Of a DNA stretch of 51,918 nt, positions 26,631-34,848 are shown piece after piece (the stretch's first letter is position 1; each line of letters starts with the position of its first letter). The translations under genes were made by a program, and so were the position numbers. Source of the DNA: Planctomycetota bacterium (lineage in GTDB: Bacteria > Planctomycetota > UBA1135 > GCA-002748355); contig JAJRTL010000369.1 in the NCBI GenBank assembly GCA_024278315.1, positions 1-51,918 on the forward strand, read 5' to 3'. A model generated the notes under the pieces. That model was given only the letters and a program-made list of their open reading frames with translations. It was not told where the DNA came from and made no database searches.

Positions 26631-27488
26631 TCAGCCATGCAGCTTCTTCTTGAGCTTCTTGATGCCGCCTTCCGACTTGATGTACTTCATGGCTTCGCGG
26701 GACTTCTCGAAGCTCTGCCCCAGGAGTACCTTGATTGCGCTCTGGAGCGAAGGTTTGAAGGCCTGCCAGGCCTTCCATCGGGCCTCCCAATAGCTGGCGG
26801 GTGGATTGCTGGGGTCATCGACGTTGGCGGGTGCCGGAGGGTCGAGGTTCTGCAGGAGCATCTTGAGCGCTTCGTAGTCCTTGCGCGTGGCCACGGCATT
26901 GCAGAGGGCGATCTGTGCATGGGGGCCCATGTCTCCAAAGCGACGGTAGAGCTTCCCCCATGTCTTCTGCCTGACTCCGTAGAACTGGATCAACTGGATC
27001 ATGGGAGCGGCCAGAGTGCCCTTCTTCAGGACATCCTTGTCGTCCAGCAACTTCTTGGCGGCCGGAAGGACCTGTTTCTTGGGCTGTGCCTGGATGGCCT
27101 TCGCTGCCTTGGTCTGGACTGCGGTCGACGGATCGTGCTCCAGGATCTCGAGCAGGGGTTTCACGAAGGTCCTGTGCTGGATCTCTTGAAGGGCTTCCAC
27201 CGCCTCGAGTCGTGTCACGAGGCCGGTGTCGGCTTGGGGCACCCTCCGGCCTTTCTTTCTTTTTCTCTTCTTGGCTTTCTTGTTCTTGTAGCTTGCGGGC
27301 AGGACGTGCTTCTTGAGGAGGGAGACCTGGATCTTGGCTTCCTCATCGGTTGCTACCCGGATGAGGCCGACGGGCGTCGTGACGTGACGGGTAGGTTCGG
27401 TCTTCTTCCTGCCCTGAGTGGATAGATCAGGCAAGAAGAGGAGAAGCGGCAGAAGGAGAGGCGAGGCGAGCGACATGGGATCTATCAT
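26631..27488 (-). CDS. Exported HEAT-repeat-like protein
   Basis: The product (285 aa) has a signal peptide in residues 1-26 (PLLLPLLLFLPDLSTQG), with a very basic stretch KKAKKRKRKKGRR near 70-80. From about 85 it has helical repeats typical of HEAT or PBS-lyase-like scaffolds, e.g. VTRLEAVEALQEIQHRTFVKP and AVQTKAAKAIQAQPKKQVLP. Such repeats bind proteins; the partner is unknown. Two starts are possible (27488 or 27476). The N-terminal GRKKTEPTRHVTTPVGLIRVATDEEA region suggests a processed exported protein. It is transcribed divergently from the HDAC-like gene, 47 bp away. Confidence 0.75.
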   Translation of the reverse strand: MIDPMSLASPLLLPLLLFLPDLSTQGRKKTEPTRHVTTPVGLIRVATDEEAKIQVSLLKKHVLPASYKNKKAKKRKRKKGRRVPQADTGLVTRLEAVEALQEIQHRTFVKPLLEILEHDPSTAVQTKAAKAIQAQPKKQVLPAAKKLLDDKDVLKKGTLAAPMIQLIQFYGVRQKTWGKLYRRFGDMGPHAQIALCNAVATRKDYEALKMLLQNLDPPAPANVDDPSNPPASYWEARWKAWQAFKPSLQSAIKVLLGQSFEKSREAMKYIKSEGGIKKLKKKLHG

Positions 27489-27535
27489 AACCTTCCCGCT
27501 CCCATGAGGGAGGTCTCTAGATCCAGGCTCCTGCC

Positions 27536-28456
27536 ATGAATGACAGTCTCCCGCGTCTTTGGTATTCCGAGGGGTTCCGGCTTTCCTGGGAGGGACACGT
27601 CTTCCCAGCGGGAAAATACAGGGCCCTGCATGACCGGCTCGTGGCCGATGGCCTGGCCGAGATCGAGGACTTCGGACGCCCGGATCCCCTGGGCAGGGAA
27701 GAACTCCTGCTCGGGCATCAGGCGGGGTATCTGGATCGCCTCGAGGTCATGACCGAGGACCCAGCCCAGGGTTGGCTGGAATTCGAGGCCCCTTGCAGCC
27801 GGGGGGTGCTCGACGCCTTCTTCCTCATGGCTGGCGGCACCCTGAGAGCGGCAGAATCCGCGGCGCGGCTGGGCGGGTTCAGTGCCAACCTGGGAGGAGG
27901 CTTCCACCATGCCTTCCCTCACAAGGGAGAGGGCTTCTGCGCCATCAATGACATCGTCATCGCCGTGCGTTGGCTCCAACGCGAGGGGTTTGCGCGGCGC
28001 ATTGCCATCGTGGATCTGGACGTCCATCAAGGCAACGGAACCGCTTGGGCACTGGATGGGGATCCAGGCTGCTTCACATTCTCTGTCCATCAACAGAACA
28101 ACTATCCGGTCAAGCAAGGTTCGACCCTGGACCTGGGACTTCCGGATCATTGTGGCGACGCCGCCTATCTCGAGGCCCTCGGTGGTGGTCTGGAGGAGGT
28201 GATTCGCTTCGACCCGGACTTCGTCATCTACGTCGCAGGGGCGGATCCTTTCGTCGGGGATCGGCTGGGAGGGTTGGACCTGACGATCGAGGGCCTCGAG
28301 GCACGGGATCAGGCCGTTTTAGGCGCCTCTCTGGCTCGTGGTGTGCCCACGATGGCATGTCTGGCGGGAGGCTACGCGGAGAGGGAAGAGGAAGTCGTGG
28401 AAATCCATTATCATATGATCTGCGCCGGTCTCAGGGCCCTTGGCAAGGGAGCCTGA
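27536..28456 (+). CDS. Histone-deacetylase-fold hydrolase (class IV/AcuC-like)
   Basis: Zinc-dependent deacetylases of this fold remove acetyl groups from acetyl-lysine, polyamines or other acetylamides. The catalytic His pair is in GGGFHHAFP (H124, H125) and the zinc ligands are D162 and H164 in VDLDVHQGNG plus D237 in VAGADPF. The transition-state Tyr is Y280 in LAGGYA. The length (306 aa), the FxxNDIVIAV segment and the absence of extra domains resemble class IV (HDAC11-like) bacterial members. The substrate cannot be told. It begins 47 bp from the divergent HEAT-like gene. Confidence 0.92.
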   Translation: MNDSLPRLWYSEGFRLSWEGHVFPAGKYRALHDRLVADGLAEIEDFGRPDPLGREELLLGHQAGYLDRLEVMTEDPAQGWLEFEAPCSRGVLDAFFLMAGGTLRAAESAARLGGFSANLGGGFHHAFPHKGEGFCAINDIVIAVRWLQREGFARRIAIVDLDVHQGNGTAWALDGDPGCFTFSVHQQNNYPVKQGSTLDLGLPDHCGDAAYLEALGGGLEEVIRFDPDFVIYVAGADPFVGDRLGGLDLTIEGLEARDQAVLGASLARGVPTMACLAGGYAEREEEVVEIHYHMICAGLRALGKGA

Positions 28457-28547
28457 GGCGTGGATCCCGGCTGAGCCGGAGAAAACGACAGAAACGCGCC
28501 TGATCAGCCGATAGGAGGGCTGGAACCACAACGGAGAGAAGGATCCG

Positions 28548-29456
28548 ATGAGACACATGATTTAGCTCACCCTCATGCTCGCCCTGGGACTCCCCCTGTC
28601 GGCCCAGGACAAGGATGCCCCCGGTAAAGGCGGGCCCAAGGGCTCTGATACACAGAAGGTCCAGACCCGACCCGACAAGAAGCAGGGCGAGGCGTACCGG
28701 AAGTTCAAGCGGGATCAGGTGAGGCGTGCCCAGGAGGAGGCCAAGCGAAAGGCGATCGAGGACAAGATCCGCAAGACGCGGGCCCGCCTCAAGAAGGAGG
28801 GTGTCCTGCAGAGCCACATCCAGGTGAAGGTCACGCTTCGCAACGGCGAGATCATGCGCGGTGTCGTCAAGGACGGGCTCTTCGTCGAAAAGCCAACGCG
28901 CCTGGAATTCGTCCGGGCGGAGATGAAGGTTCGCGGGGCGGGTATCCGTCTCTGGTACTACAACGGCACCAGTGGATTCATCTTCCTTCCCTACCGCACG
29001 ATCAAGACCTACAAGATCATGCGGCGCCTGACCGAGATCGAGGTCACGGCCATGCACGACAAGATGGTCGCCAAGAAGAAGGCGGCGAAAGCCGAAGGCA
29101 AGGAAGCTGGCAAGGCCGTCCAGAAGAAGGCCGAGGCCTTCCAAGCCAAGTTGGATGCGAAGAAGGCAAAGGCTGCCAAGAAGAAAGAGACTGCCAGTAT
29201 GCTCAAGGAGATGTCCGAAGAGACCAAACTCCGGGCCTTGCTCGGCGAGTTCTCGCCAAAGGATGGCTGGGGTCCGGAGAAGGCCACGGAGATCCGCATG
29301 CGGTTCATCAATGTGGGCGTGTCTCCCGATGCCAAGAGCCAGCGGTTCCTGGACAACCTCTCCGACTGGAAGAAGGCCTATGCCAAATACGGGCACGAGG
29401 ACAAGGAGAAGGCTGGTAGCAAGCCCAAGGCCAGCACGCCCTCGCCCCAGAAGTAG
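28548..29456 (+). CDS. Putative exported charged protein with an in-frame amber codon in the signal peptide
   Basis: From ATG 28575 the protein has 293 aa, but AAGG at the correct distance is found only before ATG 28548. The 28548 frame reads MRHMI, then TAG (28563-28565), then LTLMLALGLPLSAQ, so a complete signal peptide is broken by one stop codon. The mature region has a basic coiled-coil (about 25-80), a small beta domain (VKVTLRNGEIMRGVVKDGLF to FLPYRTIKTYKI, about 84-150) and a Lys/Ala/Glu-rich coiled coil (about 165-215). The family is unknown. Either this copy is a recent nonsense mutant, or translation reads through, or restarts at 28575 without a usable signal. Confidence 0.7.
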
Positions 29457-29492
29457 AACAGGGGCTTGGATTCACTGTGCATGCGCGTACGA

Positions 29493-29530
29493 AAAGAGGG
29501 CGCATGGCCTGTTGGCCATGCGCCCTCTTT
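29493..29530. terminator. Strong bidirectional intrinsic terminator
   Basis: AAAGAGGGCGCATGGCC (29493-29509) pairs perfectly with GGCCATGCGCCCTCTTT (29514-29530) around a TGTT loop. A/T runs at both feet allow termination in both directions between the convergent genes ending at 29456 and 29724. Confidence 0.85.
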
Positions 29531-29532
29531 AA

Positions 29533-29723
29533 CCCGAACGATTCATGACCTCGATGCGTCTGACGGCGTCTTTCGGTCCAGGACCGCGAACCTATCGGTT
29601 CGCTCGGCATTGCTTCGATTCGACGACCCTCTTGGGTCGCCTCACATCTCGCGCAGCCCCCCCCCCGAACTCGAAATGCGCTCGTCAGACCGCAATCACG
29701 AGATCAGCGCAGGCCTTTGCGAT
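29533..29723. repeat. Intergenic inverted-repeat element, copy 2 (191 bp, right end missing)
   Basis: It starts CCCGAACGATTCATGACCTC and is in reverse orientation relative to the 41103 copy. It contains the internal hairpin GCGAACC-TATC-GGTTCGC form and the CGCTCGTCAGACCGC subterminal repeat, plus a run of nine C. The right terminus CATGAATCATCCGGG is absent; the homology stops at GATCT, directly before CTAA. The next bases form the stop codon of the minus-strand gene. Confidence 0.85.
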
Positions 29724-30800
29724 CTAACGGACGTCGAATGCGATGGCCGTGTTGACCCAACCGTAGCGGGCGTCGTCCTTGTCGGGATTGAAGATCTGGG
29801 TCGTGCCGAAGCCGTAGGAGTACTTGTGGGAGATCGTCTTGGCGTAGTTCATCTTGTAGTCGCCGAAGGTGATCTCATTGCCACGCGAAAAGCGGATCTG
29901 CTTGAGCTTGGAATCGACGGCTGCGCACTGGGCCCAGACCTTCTTGCCCTTCATGACGGAGGGAACCTTGCCCCAGACGAACTTGGCATATCCGGTCGTT
30001 GAAGTCGTTGTGACGACGCTGGGGTGAATCATCGTGAAGGGAGCGTAGAGGCTGCATCCCGTGAGACCGGGAATGGCAGTGCCGATCTTCTTGGAGCCGA
30101 GCCAGCTCATGACGACATCGCCCGAACTGCGTGTGTAGCCGTAGTGGTAGAACTCTTCGCCAACGTTGTAGTTCCAGGAGTAGTTGTAGAAATTCGTTGG
30201 ATTGCAAGGCTTGCCATAGGTCGTGTTTTTGCCGCGTGTGCCACTCGGCGTGCCGCTGAACCTGGCCGCATCCAGGTAGAGGTTGCTGTTCTGCTTGCTG
30301 GTGTTCTTGCTGTCGGTGTAGGTGGCCCAGTCTACGACCAGGTTGCCGGTGGTGGCGACGAAGGCTGCATCACCCTTGAGTTGAATGCTCCACTTGTTGG
30401 GGAAGGTCGTCCCCTTCGTGAAAGGCACGAACTTATAGGTCTTCTTCTTCATGAAGACCTTGACGTCTGAACCGTGGTTCTTCTTGAAGACCATGGAACT
30501 GGTCGTGGGGTCGGCTCCCTTGCTGGAGAGGATGACCTGCATGTCGATGGAGAATCCCGTGGTCAGGTAGGCGTTCTTGTCGGCCCGGGCCCAGAGCTCC
30601 TTGATGACCTTCACTGTCCAGCCCGTGGACTTTGAGCCGTAACCATTCTGGATGCGGGCGGGAGTGTAGCGAAGGGGGATGTGACGGGAGTACGTGCCCT
30701 CGGCCTTGTCGAATCCGGTGGGAATCGTGGTCGAGGCCTGTGCCATCAGGCTCGTGGAGAGGGCTGTGACGGCGCAAATGGGGAGATAGCGGTACATCAT
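29724..30800 (-). CDS. Putative secreted protein of unknown family
   Basis: The 358-aa product begins MMYRYLPICAVTALSTSLMAQA, a signal peptide cleaved near residue 22. AGGAG lies 6 bases before the ATG at 30800; the frame is open further upstream but without signal-like sequence. The mature protein is rich in Thr, Ser, Lys, Tyr and Asn and looks beta-rich. Two Cys pairs (KPCNP with GCSLY, and QCAAV) could form disulfides. Recurrent segments such as IHPSVVTTTSTTGYAKFVWGKVP suggest a cell-surface or extracellular role. Lipids, enzymes or binding sites are not recognisable. The stop codon abuts repeat copy 2. Confidence 0.75.
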   Translation of the reverse strand: MMYRYLPICAVTALSTSLMAQASTTIPTGFDKAEGTYSRHIPLRYTPARIQNGYGSKSTGWTVKVIKELWARADKNAYLTTGFSIDMQVILSSKGADPTTSSMVFKKNHGSDVKVFMKKKTYKFVPFTKGTTFPNKWSIQLKGDAAFVATTGNLVVDWATYTDSKNTSKQNSNLYLDAARFSGTPSGTRGKNTTYGKPCNPTNFYNYSWNYNVGEEFYHYGYTRSSGDVVMSWLGSKKIGTAIPGLTGCSLYAPFTMIHPSVVTTTSTTGYAKFVWGKVPSVMKGKKVWAQCAAVDSKLKQIRFSRGNEITFGDYKMNYAKTISHKYSYGFGTTQIFNPDKDDARYGWVNTAIAFDVR

Positions 30801-31424
30801 CGGATGCTCCTGGGGGGAAGAATTAAGGGAAGGTCCGTGCACGTGGCTGAAGAAACAGGGAGGAATGTGCACGAATGGGAAGAGAGTCGTCGTCGTCGAA
30901 TCGCGTGATTGCGATGACAATGACCATGAAGAATTACATCGGAAATCATTAGGCTTGTCAAGCGATGTGCATGGACGAGAATGCCGTTCTGGGGACCGAC
31001 TGTGGTCTCAGGCGAATGGGGACGCTGCCCTGGGGAATGCTCCATGCTTCCCCCGGCTTTGCAGGGAGGTGGTGGTTGAGTCTGTGCCTCATGCAGTCCC
31101 TCCTCTATCAGTGGCGATCACCGAAGGGGATGACCATGGGTTGAGTGTCGCGACGGATTGCGCTCCTCTCGTTGACGAGATGAGCGCAATCCGTCGTTGC
31201 CAAGGCGCGAATGCAGACAGGTTCGCGAGTCATGTGGATGGAGTCGGGGGTCATGAGTTCGTCTCGAGAGGCCTGAATGAGGCCTCTGGAGATGGATGGG
31301 AGGGGCGGCTTGCCTTTTTTGCTGGCCGGGAAGGCGCAAGGGAAGCATCCGAAGACTACCACGATCATGCGAGCGTGCGCAGACTCCTGGTCCCCGGATG
31401 ATCCGAAGATCTCATGTCATCTGT
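30801..31424. other. Gene-poor divergent intergenic region
   Basis: No convincing gene is visible. Open frames on both strands across 30865-31401 have low-complexity translations and no ribosome-binding site. The region presumably carries the promoter of the minus-strand secreted gene (start 30800). Its main feature is the long hairpin at 31151-31196. Confidence 0.5.
31151..31196. other. Long near-perfect hairpin (20 bp paired)
   Basis: CGACGGATTGCGCTC (31151-31165) pairs perfectly with GAGCGCAATCCGTCG (31182-31196). After one C/T mismatch, TCTCG pairs with CGAGA around a TTGA loop. No T run follows, so it is not an obvious terminator and lies far from any gene end. Confidence 0.7.
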
Positions 31425-31428
31425 CTAA

Positions 31429-31649
31429 CCCGAACGATTCATGACCTCGATGCCTCTGACGGGGATCTTTCGATCCAGGACCGCAATCCTGATGGTTTGC
31501 TCGGCATTGCTTCGATTCAACGACCCTCCTGGGTCGCCTCATATCTCGCGCAGCCGTCCTGAAGCCGAAGTCTCCTCGTCAGACCGCAGATGCGCTATCG
31601 GCTTCGCCAGTAGTTCCTCTGCTCGCATCGATCTCATGAATAATCCGGG
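31429..31649. repeat. Intergenic inverted-repeat element, copy 3 (221 bp, full length)
   Basis: Starts CCCGAACGATTCATGACCTC and ends GATCTCATGAATAATCCGGG, whose reverse complement matches the start. CTAA directly flanks both ends (31425-31428 and 31650-31653), as a target-site duplication would. The internal hairpin is GCAATCC-TGAT-GGTTTGC. It lies in the region upstream of the methyltransferase gene, in the same orientation as copy 2. Confidence 0.9.
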
Positions 31650-31728
31650 CTAATGGCGATCCGGTTTTCTTGGCTTGGATGAGAAGGTCTGCGCGCTTGC
31701 GGACATGTGGCGCATAGAATCTTCCCTG

Positions 31729-32739
31729 ATGATCAAGTATCTAGGTTCCAAGCGACTCCTGATTCCGCAGATCCTGGAGGTCGTGAATGGCCTTACGGGC
31801 GTTACGAGGGTGGGCGATCTCTTCTCGGGGACGGCAAGGGTCGGTCACGCCTTGAAGGGGGCTGGATACGAGGTGGTGGCCAATGACCACAACACCTACT
31901 CGCACATGCTGGCGCGTTGCTATGTGGCCGCGGATGCGCGATCCCTGACCGAAGAAGCCAGTCGATGGATCTCGGAATTCAATACCATGGACCCTCGTGG
32001 CAAGGGTGGTTGGTTCACCGAAGTCTATTGTCGAGAGGCGAGGTACTTCCAACCGGACAACGGTGTACGCATCGAAGCCATCCGTCAGCGGATCGCCGAC
32101 GCCGACCTGGCTCCGGATCTCGAAGCGGTCCTCCTGGTTTCACTCATGGAGGCAGCCGATCGCGTGGACTCGACGACCGGTGTGCAGATGGCCTACCTCA
32201 AGTCCTGGGCTGCTCGAAGCGCCAATCGCTTGGAGCTTCGTCTGCCTCGCATCCTTCCTGGACAGGGCGAGGCCATGCAGATGGACGCCGAGGCTGCGGC
32301 TCGTCAGATGGATGTCGACCTGATCTATCTGGATCCGCCCTACAACCAACACAGCTATCTAGGCAACTACCATATCTGGGAGACCCTCGTTCTCTGGGAC
32401 GAGCCCGAGGTCTATGGGATTGCGCGCAAGCGCATCGACTGCAAGGAGCGCAAGAGCGCCTTCAACAGCAAGCCTGGTATCCGCCCGGCTTTCGAACGTC
32501 TCTTGGCCGCGATCGACACACCCTGGCTTCTCCTGTCCTTCAACAACGAAGGCTACCTGTCCCCCGAGGACCTGGGCCAACTGCTTTCTTCGCGAGGGGA
32601 AGTCCGAAACTTCGACTTCGACCACCCGCGGTACGTTGGCGCCCGCATTGGTATCCACAACCTGAAGGGCGAGAAGGTCGGCAAGGTCTCCCATCTCCGA
32701 AACCGCGAGCACCTCTTCCTCGTCGGTCCTCGCCGTTGA
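31729..32739 (+). CDS. Orphan adenine-specific DNA methyltransferase
   Basis: The enzyme transfers methyl from S-adenosylmethionine to adenine N6 in DNA. Motif I is GDLFSGTARVG (about residues 29-39), binding SAM, and the catalytic motif IV is DPPYNQHS (202-209). The start MIKYLGSKRLLIP is typical of the family related to Dam/D12-class enzymes, so ATG 31729 is chosen over frames open up to 54 bases upstream. The product has 336 aa. No endonuclease or specificity subunit adjoins it, so it is not visibly part of a restriction system; an epigenetic or phage-derived role is possible. It converges with the FHA-sigma54 activator gene. Confidence 0.85.
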   Translation: MIKYLGSKRLLIPQILEVVNGLTGVTRVGDLFSGTARVGHALKGAGYEVVANDHNTYSHMLARCYVAADARSLTEEASRWISEFNTMDPRGKGGWFTEVYCREARYFQPDNGVRIEAIRQRIADADLAPDLEAVLLVSLMEAADRVDSTTGVQMAYLKSWAARSANRLELRLPRILPGQGEAMQMDAEAAARQMDVDLIYLDPPYNQHSYLGNYHIWETLVLWDEPEVYGIARKRIDCKERKSAFNSKPGIRPAFERLLAAIDTPWLLLSFNNEGYLSPEDLGQLLSSRGEVRNFDFDHPRYVGARIGIHNLKGEKVGKVSHLRNREHLFLVGPRR

Positions 32740-32758
32740 CCCTCCCCAGGAAGGGGGG

Positions 32759-34747
32759 TCAGGGTTGGATCTGGTATTTGTCGAGCTTGCGTTGGAGGGC
32801 GAAGCGGGAGATGCCCAGTAGGTCCGAGGCCTTGGACTTGTTGCCGTGAGCGCGCACCAGGGCCCTGCGGATCTCGCTCTCCTCGAGTTGGGCGACGATG
32901 TCCGTCAGCGTTGTGCCGGACTCGGAGGGGAGGGGTGAGCTGGCGTCGCGGCTCAGGCTCGGGTTCTGGACCTGCTCGGAGAGGTGCTCGGGGAGGAGGA
33001 CTCCCTCCGAGAGGAGCAGGCCGCGTCGGATCTCGTTCTCCAGTTCGCGGATGTTGCCCGGCCAGTCGTAGCTGCTCAGGAAGTCCAGCGTCTTGGAGTC
33101 GATCTTGGACAAGGGCTTGCCGGCTTCGAGGCAGGCCTTGCCGAGGATGTGGGAAACCAGCAGTGGGATATCGCCCTTGCGGGCACGCAGGGGGGGGAGA
33201 TTGATCGGAAGGACGTGAAGTCTGTAGAAGAGGTCTTCGCGGAAGCTCTCCTCCTTGACCATCTTGCCCAGGTCCCGGTGTGTGGCCGTGACCAGCCTGA
33301 TCTCGATGGGAACGGTCCGGCTGGATCCCAATGGCCGCACCTCCTTTTCCTGGATGACGCGGAGGAGCTTGCTCTGGAGATCGGCCGACATCTCGCCGAT
33401 CTCATCCAAGAACATCGTTCCGCCCTTGGCCTGCTCGAAGAGTCCCTTGTGATTCTTGTTGGCGCCGGTGAAAGCACCGCGGTCGTATCCGAAGAGCTCG
33501 CTCTCCAAGAGGCTCTCGGGGATGGCGGCGCAGTTCTCGGAGATGAATGGGCCCTCTCGGCGTGGCCCTTGTTCGTGCAGGGCGCGTGCGATCAGCTCCT
33601 TGCCGGTGCCCGATTCGCCCAGGATCATGACGGGATCCGAGGCCTCGACGTAGCGGTCCAGGAGGCGGAAGACCTCCTGCATGGCCGGGCTCTCGCCGAC
33701 GATCTTGCGGTAGTCATGGCGCAGTCCCAAGGCCTTGCGCGACGCGGCCAGCTCCTCTTTGACCTCCTTGAGCTCCTCGACCTGTTTCTTGACCTTGCCT
33801 TCGAGGCGGGAGTTCAGCTCTGCTACACGGTCATGGGCTTCGAGCAGCGCCTCGTTCTTGGAAGTCAGATCGGCAACCAGTCGCGCATTGCGGATGGCGA
33901 CGCCCGAGATGTCGGCCAGCACATTGAGCAGCGACAGGTCCTTCTCGGTGAAGGCATGTTGCTGGAGGCGGTTGTCCAGGTAGAGGGCGCCCTCGATCGT
34001 GCCGCGCACGCGCAGCGGGGCGCAGAGCACCGAACGGAGGCGCAGGTCTTCGACGCTCTTCAGGGCTTTGAAACGCTCATCGGCCTGCGCGTTGACCGTG
34101 AGCCGGACTTCGCCCGATTCCAGGACCTCGTCCACGATGGTGCGGCTCAATGAGGTCTCGGGACTCTCGAGGCTCTCGCCCACGAAGTTGCGCGCCACCG
34201 GAATCGTCATCTCCTCTGCCTTGCCGAGCACGAGGAAGCCACGCTCGGCTTCGGTCGTGCGGATGGCGGCATCCACGATGAGGTTGAGCAAGCGCTCCTG
34301 GTCCAGCTCTTCGTTGAGCGCCTGGATCAGCCGCGCGAAGGTGCCCATCGAGAGCGGTCCTCCTTGGTGCGCCGTCTCCTCGGTGGCACGCGACTTCTCT
34401 TCACCCTCGGGGGCGATGGGCTCGACCGAGATCTCGCAGGGACCGATCTTGACGATCTCCCCGGGATGGATCTCGAAGAGCGACCCGCTTTCCACGCGGT
34501 TCCCACCGAGCAGCGTGCCGTTCTGGCTGCCCTCATCCCTGACCATGAAGCTCTGTCCCTTGCGCATGAAGGTCAGGTGGTGCCGCGAGATGGCCCGTTC
34601 GGAGAGGGGCACATCCCGGTCACGGCTCCGGCCGATCGTGATGGGACTCTTGCTGAAGCGATGCGTCGTCCGCTGCCCGTTCTGGAGAACGTGCAGATGG
34701 AAGGGGGCGCAGGACTCGGTGCGGTTCTTGGCCATGGTCTCGTTCAT
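32759..34747 (-). CDS. Sigma54-dependent enhancer-binding activator with FHA and GAF sensors
   Basis: These activators use ATP hydrolysis to open promoter complexes of sigma54 RNA polymerase. An FHA domain (about residues 25-100, with IGRSRDRDVPLSERAISRHH) reads phosphothreonine. A GAF domain (about 135-300, including VLCAPLRVRGTIEGALYLD) senses a ligand, followed by a coiled coil (about 300-335). The AAA+ core contains the Walker A GESGTGKE, GAFTGA for sigma54 contact, and the Walker B FLDEIGEM. A Fis-type HTH lies at the C terminus (about 615-662). The FHA input implies control by a Ser/Thr kinase. 662 aa. Its targets are unknown; an alternative start lies 12 bases downstream. Confidence 0.93.
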   Translation of the reverse strand: MNETMAKNRTESCAPFHLHVLQNGQRTTHRFSKSPITIGRSRDRDVPLSERAISRHHLTFMRKGQSFMVRDEGSQNGTLLGGNRVESGSLFEIHPGEIVKIGPCEISVEPIAPEGEEKSRATEETAHQGGPLSMGTFARLIQALNEELDQERLLNLIVDAAIRTTEAERGFLVLGKAEEMTIPVARNFVGESLESPETSLSRTIVDEVLESGEVRLTVNAQADERFKALKSVEDLRLRSVLCAPLRVRGTIEGALYLDNRLQQHAFTEKDLSLLNVLADISGVAIRNARLVADLTSKNEALLEAHDRVAELNSRLEGKVKKQVEELKEVKEELAASRKALGLRHDYRKIVGESPAMQEVFRLLDRYVEASDPVMILGESGTGKELIARALHEQGPRREGPFISENCAAIPESLLESELFGYDRGAFTGANKNHKGLFEQAKGGTMFLDEIGEMSADLQSKLLRVIQEKEVRPLGSSRTVPIEIRLVTATHRDLGKMVKEESFREDLFYRLHVLPINLPPLRARKGDIPLLVSHILGKACLEAGKPLSKIDSKTLDFLSSYDWPGNIRELENEIRRGLLLSEGVLLPEHLSEQVQNPSLSRDASSPLPSESGTTLTDIVAQLEESEIRRALVRAHGNKSKASDLLGISRFALQRKLDKYQIQP

Positions 34748-34848
34748 CGTCTCCCATAGCTCTTCAGGATCGAGCGGGAACGCTCATGTGGGATTCCTGA
34801 GGGGATTCCTGGAGGCGGAAGCCCTGATTGTCAGGCAAGATAGGCTGC

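Noticed and set aside
30865-31401. 178-codon plus-strand open frame in the gene-poor region
   Set aside because: No ribosome-binding site, no family, and it runs through the strong hairpin at 31151-31196.
31729-32739. Complete restriction-modification system
   Set aside because: Only the methyltransferase is visible; the next gene is a transcription activator, not a nuclease.
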